NCBI GenBank assembly: GCA_949451605.1
Contig: CASTSB010000007.1
Span: forward strand, 1-64,000
DNA: 64,000 bases
Origin: an uncultured Bacilli bacterium
GTDB lineage: Bacteria > Bacillota_I > Bacilli_A > RF39 > UBA660
Direction of reading: 5' to 3'
Part shown: piece by piece, positions 61,023 through 64,000 of the stretch
Position numbering within the stretch: position 1 is the first letter of the stretch
Layout: every line of letters begins with the position of its first letter
Translations under genes and position numbers: made by a program
Notes under the pieces: model-generated
What the model saw: only the letters and a program-made list of their open reading frames with translations
The model's database searches: none
What the model was told of the DNA's origin: nothing

Positions 61023-61253
61023 GGAACATTTAATAAGTTGGGTGGAGCCTATCTTCTATGAAGGGAGGCGATAATATGAACAAGAAGGATTTTCTAATTC
61101 TATCTTTAGTAATAATTATTTTCCTTTTATTATTTTTACTATTTATAGTTTTAATATAAAAGAAAACCACCTAACTCAGTTATGATTTAGGTGGAACCAA
61201 AATTTTGGCAACACTCAACATACGACTATTGAATGTTCCATTTTTTATTTTAT
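61023..61253 (+). ncRNA. predicted toxin mRNA with inhibitory structure, copy 2
   Basis: Same organisation as copy 1: buried ribosome site, 5' leader complementary to CCACCTAACT and to TTGAATGTTCC in the 3' part. The leader and peptide are identical to copy 1; the 3' region carries point changes such as ATACGACTATTG instead of ATGCGATTATTG. Confidence 0.7.
61076..61159 (+). CDS. type I toxin-like hydrophobic peptide, copy 2
   Basis: The 27-residue peptide is identical to copy 1, nucleotide for nucleotide. Ribosome site GGGAGG again sits in a stem. An antisense RNA overlaps its 3' end. Perfect conservation of the coding part while the 3' part drifts suggests selection for the peptide or a very recent duplication. 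Confidence 0.8.
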   Translation: MNKKDFLILSLVIIIFLLLFLLFIVLI

Positions 61254-61268
61254 GCAAGTTTCCTTGAC
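61155..61268 (-). ncRNA. predicted antitoxin antisense RNA, copy 2
   Basis: About 110 nt from the promoter at 61303-61275. Terminator CCACCTAA/TTAGGTGG (61194-61167) with a different loop from copy 1, followed by a T-rich tail. Loop and nearby bases differ from copy 1, which could give each antitoxin a preference for its own toxin mRNA. Confidence 0.7.
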
Positions 61269-61274
61269 ATATTT

Positions 61275-61303
61275 AAAATATCATATAATTCTATTTTTTA
61301 CAA
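61275..61303 (-). promoter_or_regulatory. promoter of antitoxin RNA, copy 2
   Basis: -35 TTGTAA (61303-61298), a 17-bp spacer and -10 TATTTT (61280-61275) on the minus strand. Weaker than copy 1. Confidence 0.6.
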
Positions 61304-61342
61304 GAAAAGAAAAACTAAAATATATTTATAAAATAATTAGTT

Positions 61343-61891
61343 TTATCTATAACTTGCAACAGTACACTTTCCACTTTCGTTATTAAAAGTTGCACCTAAT
61401 CTTTGACCTGATTTATCTACCCAAGTATAAGAAAGAGAACCTTTTGATATAGTTGTTAATGTTCCTTCTCCACCAACTTTTTCAACTAACTCTTCATAAG
61501 TAAATGAACCATTATTTAAATCGTTTCTTAAATCAGTTGATGAAGGTAATTTTATTTTATCATCTTTTATACTTTCCTTATCAATTGTTGCCTGGATAGT
61601 AATATCATCATTTCCATAAGTTTTAAAACTTATCCAATTTTTAGAATCGAATTTCCATATTGGATCACTTCCAATCATAGCATCTGTAGTAGTTTCAAAT
61701 CCTATGATATTATTAATATCTTCTATAGTATTTGTTGCTTCAATTTGTTTCATACATTCTACTATAGAACAATTTGCTTTTACTTCCTCTTCTTTTGATT
61801 TTTCTTCCACTTTTTTCTCAGTACATCCAGTAATAAAACTTAATATTCCTACAAATAAAATAATATTTAATAATATTTTCTTTACTTTCAT
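61343..61891 (-). CDS. lipoprotein with BLIP/SmpA-like domain
   Basis: 182 residues. Lipobox 'FITGC' near residue 23, then a charged linker. The C-terminal part 'FTYEELVEKVGGEGTLTT' and 'YTWVDKSGQRLGATF' resembles the small alpha/beta folds of BLIP/SmpA/DUF3862-type lipoproteins of Firmicutes. Possibly a surface-binding protein. ATG follows AAGGAG. Confidence 0.65.
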   Translation of the reverse strand: MKVKKILLNIILFVGILSFITGCTEKKVEEKSKEEEVKANCSIVECMKQIEATNTIEDINNIIGFETTTDAMIGSDPIWKFDSKNWISFKTYGNDDITIQATIDKESIKDDKIKLPSSTDLRNDLNNGSFTYEELVEKVGGEGTLTTISKGSLSYTWVDKSGQRLGATFNNESGKCTVASYR

Positions 61892-61945
61892 TTTTTACTC
61901 CTTCTTTCTCCTAAATTATATCAAAAAAAATTTAATTATAAATAA

Positions 61946-61983
61946 AAACTCAAATTATCATTAAAAGAATAACTCGAGTTTAT
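61946..61983 (-). terminator. terminator of the tRNA-Leu/tRNA-Thr transcript
   Basis: AAACTC/GAGTTT stem followed by T-rich tail on the minus strand, downstream of tRNA-Thr. Confidence 0.6.
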
Positions 61984-61991
61984 TATCAAAA

Positions 61992-62067
<76 letters not shown>

Positions 62068-62073
62068 AATTGT

Positions 62074-62159
62074 TGGTGCATGTGAAGGGACTTGAACCCA
62101 TACATAGTTACCTACTGCAGATTTTGAGTCTGCCGCGTCTACCATTCCGCCACACATGC
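62074..62159 (-). tRNA. tRNA-Leu (CAA)
   Basis: Minus-strand cloverleaf of 86 nt with long variable arm (class II). Acceptor GCATGTG/CACATGC, anticodon stem GCAGA/TCTGC with loop CTCAAAA giving anticodon CAA, which reads TTG. CCA is encoded. Six bases from tRNA-Thr. Confidence 0.95.
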
Positions 62160-62209
62160 AACTACAACAAAAATTATATTATAAATAATAAAAGTTGTAA
62201 ATACTTATT

Positions 62210-62788
62210 TTATACAGTCTCCTTATACTTTGATGTATAAAGATCCGTTTCTTCATCTTCAACCTCTTCACTTTCTTTATCAATATATTGTTCAATACTA
62301 GGTAAATCTTCTATAGTCGATAACCCAAAATAATCTAAAAATTCAGACGTTGTTTCATAAAGTATTGGCCTTCCTGGTAAATCACTTCTACCAGACTCTT
62401 TAATAAAACCTTTAGCCACTAATTTTCTAACAATAGATACACTGCTTACTCCTCTTAAAGCATCAATTTGTAGTCTAGTAATAGGTGCATTGTAAGCAAT
62501 AATTGCTAAAGTTTCAAGAGCAGCTTGACTTAAAACATTAGTTTCAGGATTCTCAATAAGTTTTTGAAAATATTCACGATGTTCACTTTTAGTAGTCAGC
62601 TTAAATCTGTTGCCTAAAAAATCTATTCTTATTCCTCTTTCATCATTTTCATAATCATGTTTAAGCTCTGTTAAAGTTTCCTTTGCTTCTTCTTCATTTA
62701 TTCCAATAACTTCTTCGATTTGATCTAATGTTAACCCATCCTCACCAACAACAAATAAAAGGCCTTCAAGTACTGCTTTACTCTTCAC
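62210..62788 (-). CDS. scpB: segregation and condensation protein B
   Basis: 192 residues. 'AVLEGLLFVVGEDGLTLDQI', 'AALETLAIIAYNAPITRLQI', 'GVSSVSIVRKLVAKGFIKES' and 'GRPILYETT' are the ScpB winged-helix signature. ScpB dimerises and joins ScpA and Smc in chromosome condensation. Start is GTG 62788, overlapping the scpA stop by 11 bases. Confidence 0.95.
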   Translation of the reverse strand: MKSKAVLEGLLFVVGEDGLTLDQIEEVIGINEEEAKETLTELKHDYENDERGIRIDFLGNRFKLTTKSEHREYFQKLIENPETNVLSQAALETLAIIAYNAPITRLQIDALRGVSSVSIVRKLVAKGFIKESGRSDLPGRPILYETTSEFLDYFGLSTIEDLPSIEQYIDKESEEVEDEETDLYTSKYKETV

Positions 62789-63509
62789 CTGTTACCACCT
62801 CACAAATAATATCTTCAAATTCCTTGTCTTGTTTTATTACCAGTTCCTTAGATTTAGCCATTTCAAGTACAGCAAGAAAAGTCGCAACAATATATTCTTT
62901 AGTAAATACTGGAAATAATTCAAAAAAAGAAATCTTCTTTTTACTACGTAATACATTTTTAATTTCATGTCTTCTTGAAGATACACTTATTTCATTAACT
63001 GTAACTTTTGTATTAACTGGGCGACTTTCTTTCTTCCTTAATAAATAATTTTTTAAAGCATTAACTAAATCATCTATCTCATATTCACATTGTACTATTA
63101 CTTCTCCATTACTATATTTAGAATAATCTTCTGGAATCTTAGTAAATACTTGATGTCTTATTTCTTCTTTTTCTTGTAAAACTTTAGTTATTTCTTTATA
63201 CGCTTGATATTCCAACAATCTTTTTACTAAATCATCTCTTGGATCCTCTTCTTCTTCATTATTAATCTCTTCGCTTTTTTGATTAGGAAGTAACAATTTA
63301 GATTTAATCTCTATTAGTTCAGAAGCTAAAACTAAATACTCGGAAGCTATTTCCAAATTCATTTTTTCTTGAGAATCCAAGTAAGACATATACTGTTCAG
63401 TGATTTTTTCTATCTCAATATCCATAATATCCATCTTAGATTCTTTAATCAAATGAAGTAATAAATCTAATGGACCTTCAAATTCATTTATTTTAAATTC
63501 AACACTCAT
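62778..63509 (-). CDS. scpA: segregation and condensation protein A (kleisin)
   Basis: 243 residues from ATG 63509, after GGAGTG. 'FEGPLDLLLHLIKESKMDIM' at the N-terminus and 'FFELFPVFTKEYIVATFLA' plus the winged helix at the C-terminus identify the kleisin that bridges Smc heads. Operon with scpB. Confidence 0.95.
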   Translation of the reverse strand: MSVEFKINEFEGPLDLLLHLIKESKMDIMDIEIEKITEQYMSYLDSQEKMNLEIASEYLVLASELIEIKSKLLLPNQKSEEINNEEEEDPRDDLVKRLLEYQAYKEITKVLQEKEEIRHQVFTKIPEDYSKYSNGEVIVQCEYEIDDLVNALKNYLLRKKESRPVNTKVTVNEISVSSRRHEIKNVLRSKKKISFFELFPVFTKEYIVATFLAVLEMAKSKELVIKQDKEFEDIICEVVTGEE

Positions 63510-63609
63510 CAAATCACTCCGAACTCTAATAATTATTATAACACAACGAAATAATGATTTTAAAGCAAATTATGATATAATAACATTAGTTATATAAAAA
63601 GGAGTAAAT

Positions 63610-63912
63610 ATGAAACAATTTAATATGATAGACGAAGCCTTTATTTGTGAAAATTGTAATGCTAAAGTAGAACCATTAAAATATAGTGCTAGAGACCATT
63701 GTCCTCATTGCCTTTGCTCAAAACACGTCGATATAAATCCAGGCGATAGAGCAAATAATTGTAAAGGAATATTAGATCCCATAGGAATAGAAAAATTTAA
63801 AGATACTTATAAAATTATTTATAAATGTAGAAATTGTAAACAGGAACATAAAAACATCATCGCAAAAGATGATGATATGGATATGATCATAAAAATATCT
63901 AAAATAAACTAA
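63610..63912 (+). CDS. RNHCP-domain zinc-ribbon protein
   Basis: 100 residues. Cys pairs 'FICENCNAKV', 'HCPHCLCSKHVD' and 'YKCRNCKQEH' form zinc-binding ribbons, and the central 'DINPGDRANNCKGILDPI' matches the RNHCP family. Role unknown; possibly RNA- or protein-binding. ATG follows AAGGAG. Divergent from scpA. Confidence 0.8.
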   Translation: MKQFNMIDEAFICENCNAKVEPLKYSARDHCPHCLCSKHVDINPGDRANNCKGILDPIGIEKFKDTYKIIYKCRNCKQEHKNIIAKDDDMDMIIKISKIN

Positions 63913-63942
63913 AAAAAGAATCACTAATGATTCTTTTTTTAC
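63912..63942. terminator. bidirectional terminator
   Basis: AAAAAGAATCA/TGATTCTTTTT hairpin at the end of the RNHCP gene, with T-run on plus and A-run on minus. Confidence 0.85.
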
Positions 63943-64000
63943 TAATGTTTAGGTTTAAAAAATAACGTTAAAATGCATGAGAATAATATTGCAGCAGTAA
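63942..64000 (-). CDS. C-terminal end of a membrane-type protein, cut by window edge
   Basis: Minus-strand frame entering at 64000 and stopping at TAG 63944-63942. The visible 18 residues end in a hydrophobic stretch (ILFSCILTLFF) plus a basic tail (KPKH). It sits just before a terminator, as expected for a real gene end. Too short to name. Confidence 0.4.
   Translation of the reverse strand, partial: TAAILFSCILTLFFKPKH

Larger units (their letters stand above)
60660..61288 (+). repeat. tandem duplication of a type I toxin-antitoxin module (two copies, 362-bp period)
   Basis: Copy 1 covers about 60660-60926 and copy 2 about 61022-61287. From AGGAACATTT to the end of the peptide stop the two are identical. 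After it they differ at scattered bases, mainly in the loops of the antisense-RNA terminator and nearby (for example GCAA versus GTTA in the loop). Spacers between and after them are unrelated. The pattern indicates duplication followed by drift in the antisense-determining parts. Confidence 0.9.

Noticed and set aside
60661-61280. Miniature transposon (MITE) reading of the duplicated 60.7-kb element
   Set aside because: The terminal inverted complementarity could suggest it, but there is no target-site duplication, and promoters, terminators, buried ribosome site and conserved peptide fit a type I toxin-antitoxin module better.

Overview
The window is AT-rich, densely packed bacterial DNA with strong Shine-Dalgarno sites, frequent ATG/GTG/TTG starts and short operons. 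It looks like the chromosome of an anaerobic, low-GC, spore-forming Firmicute (Bacilli/Clostridia-like, possibly one of the uncultured gut lineages near RF39/Mollicutes). The anaerobic call rests on a full-length pyruvate:ferredoxin oxidoreductase. The spore call rests on a CotJ-type operon and collagen-like, exosporium-style proteins. TGG is used for Trp and TGA is a rare stop, so the code is standard. No species is claimed.

Layout. 1-0.9 kb: 3' end of a collagen-like protein and a small collagen/jelly-roll partner. 0.9-8.6 kb: dehydrogenases, a glycosyltransferase with TPRs, MscS, an MccF/LdcA-type S66 peptidase, and tRNA-His. 8.7-9.8 kb: cotJ operon with a CotJA-CotJB-like fusion followed by CotJC. 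9.8-16.5 kb: membrane and lipoproteins, Bax-inhibitor-1, an EamA transporter, and glmS with a clear glmS ribozyme leader. 17-28 kb: a TasA/camelysin-like secreted protein, a single-domain ClpA/B-like ATPase, RdgB, CDF transporter, cold-shock protein, an AgrC/AgrA-like two-component pair, a degenerate kinase-like protein, and metK behind a SAM riboswitch. 28-36.6 kb: map, Trk potassium uptake, a NERD protein, a FabG-like SDR and a lytic transglycosylase. 36.6-37.6 kb: a broken collagen-like gene with its partner, preceded by a structured leader or small RNA. 37.6-43.4 kb: recG, an orphan structured RNA, and nifJ/PFOR. 43.4-50.8 kb: a cell-surface glycan locus with two phosphodiester glycosidase paralogues, an Alg14-like/Alg13-like pair (the latter fused to a GtrA-like membrane domain) and a GT4. 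50.8-60.5 kb: RNA-modification enzymes, anchored proteins, a SipW-type signal peptidase, and a homologue of the phage thymine-hypermodification family. 60.6-61.3 kb: two tandem copies of a type I toxin-antitoxin module. 61.3-64 kb: a lipoprotein, tRNA-Thr, tRNA-Leu, scpA/scpB, an RNHCP protein and the edge of a membrane gene.

The strongest unannotated system is the tandem pair at 60.65-61.31 kb. Each copy has a 27-residue hydrophobic peptide, a hairpin that hides its ribosome-binding site, long-range pairing between the mRNA ends, and a convergent antisense RNA with its own promoter and terminator. Other signals worth following are the two candidate structured RNAs near 37.5 and 39.8 kb, which carry complementary 9-nt C/G-rich elements; the hypermodification-family gene at 57.7 kb; and the in-frame TGA in the collagen-like gene at 37.2 kb, in a window where TGA is otherwise almost unused.
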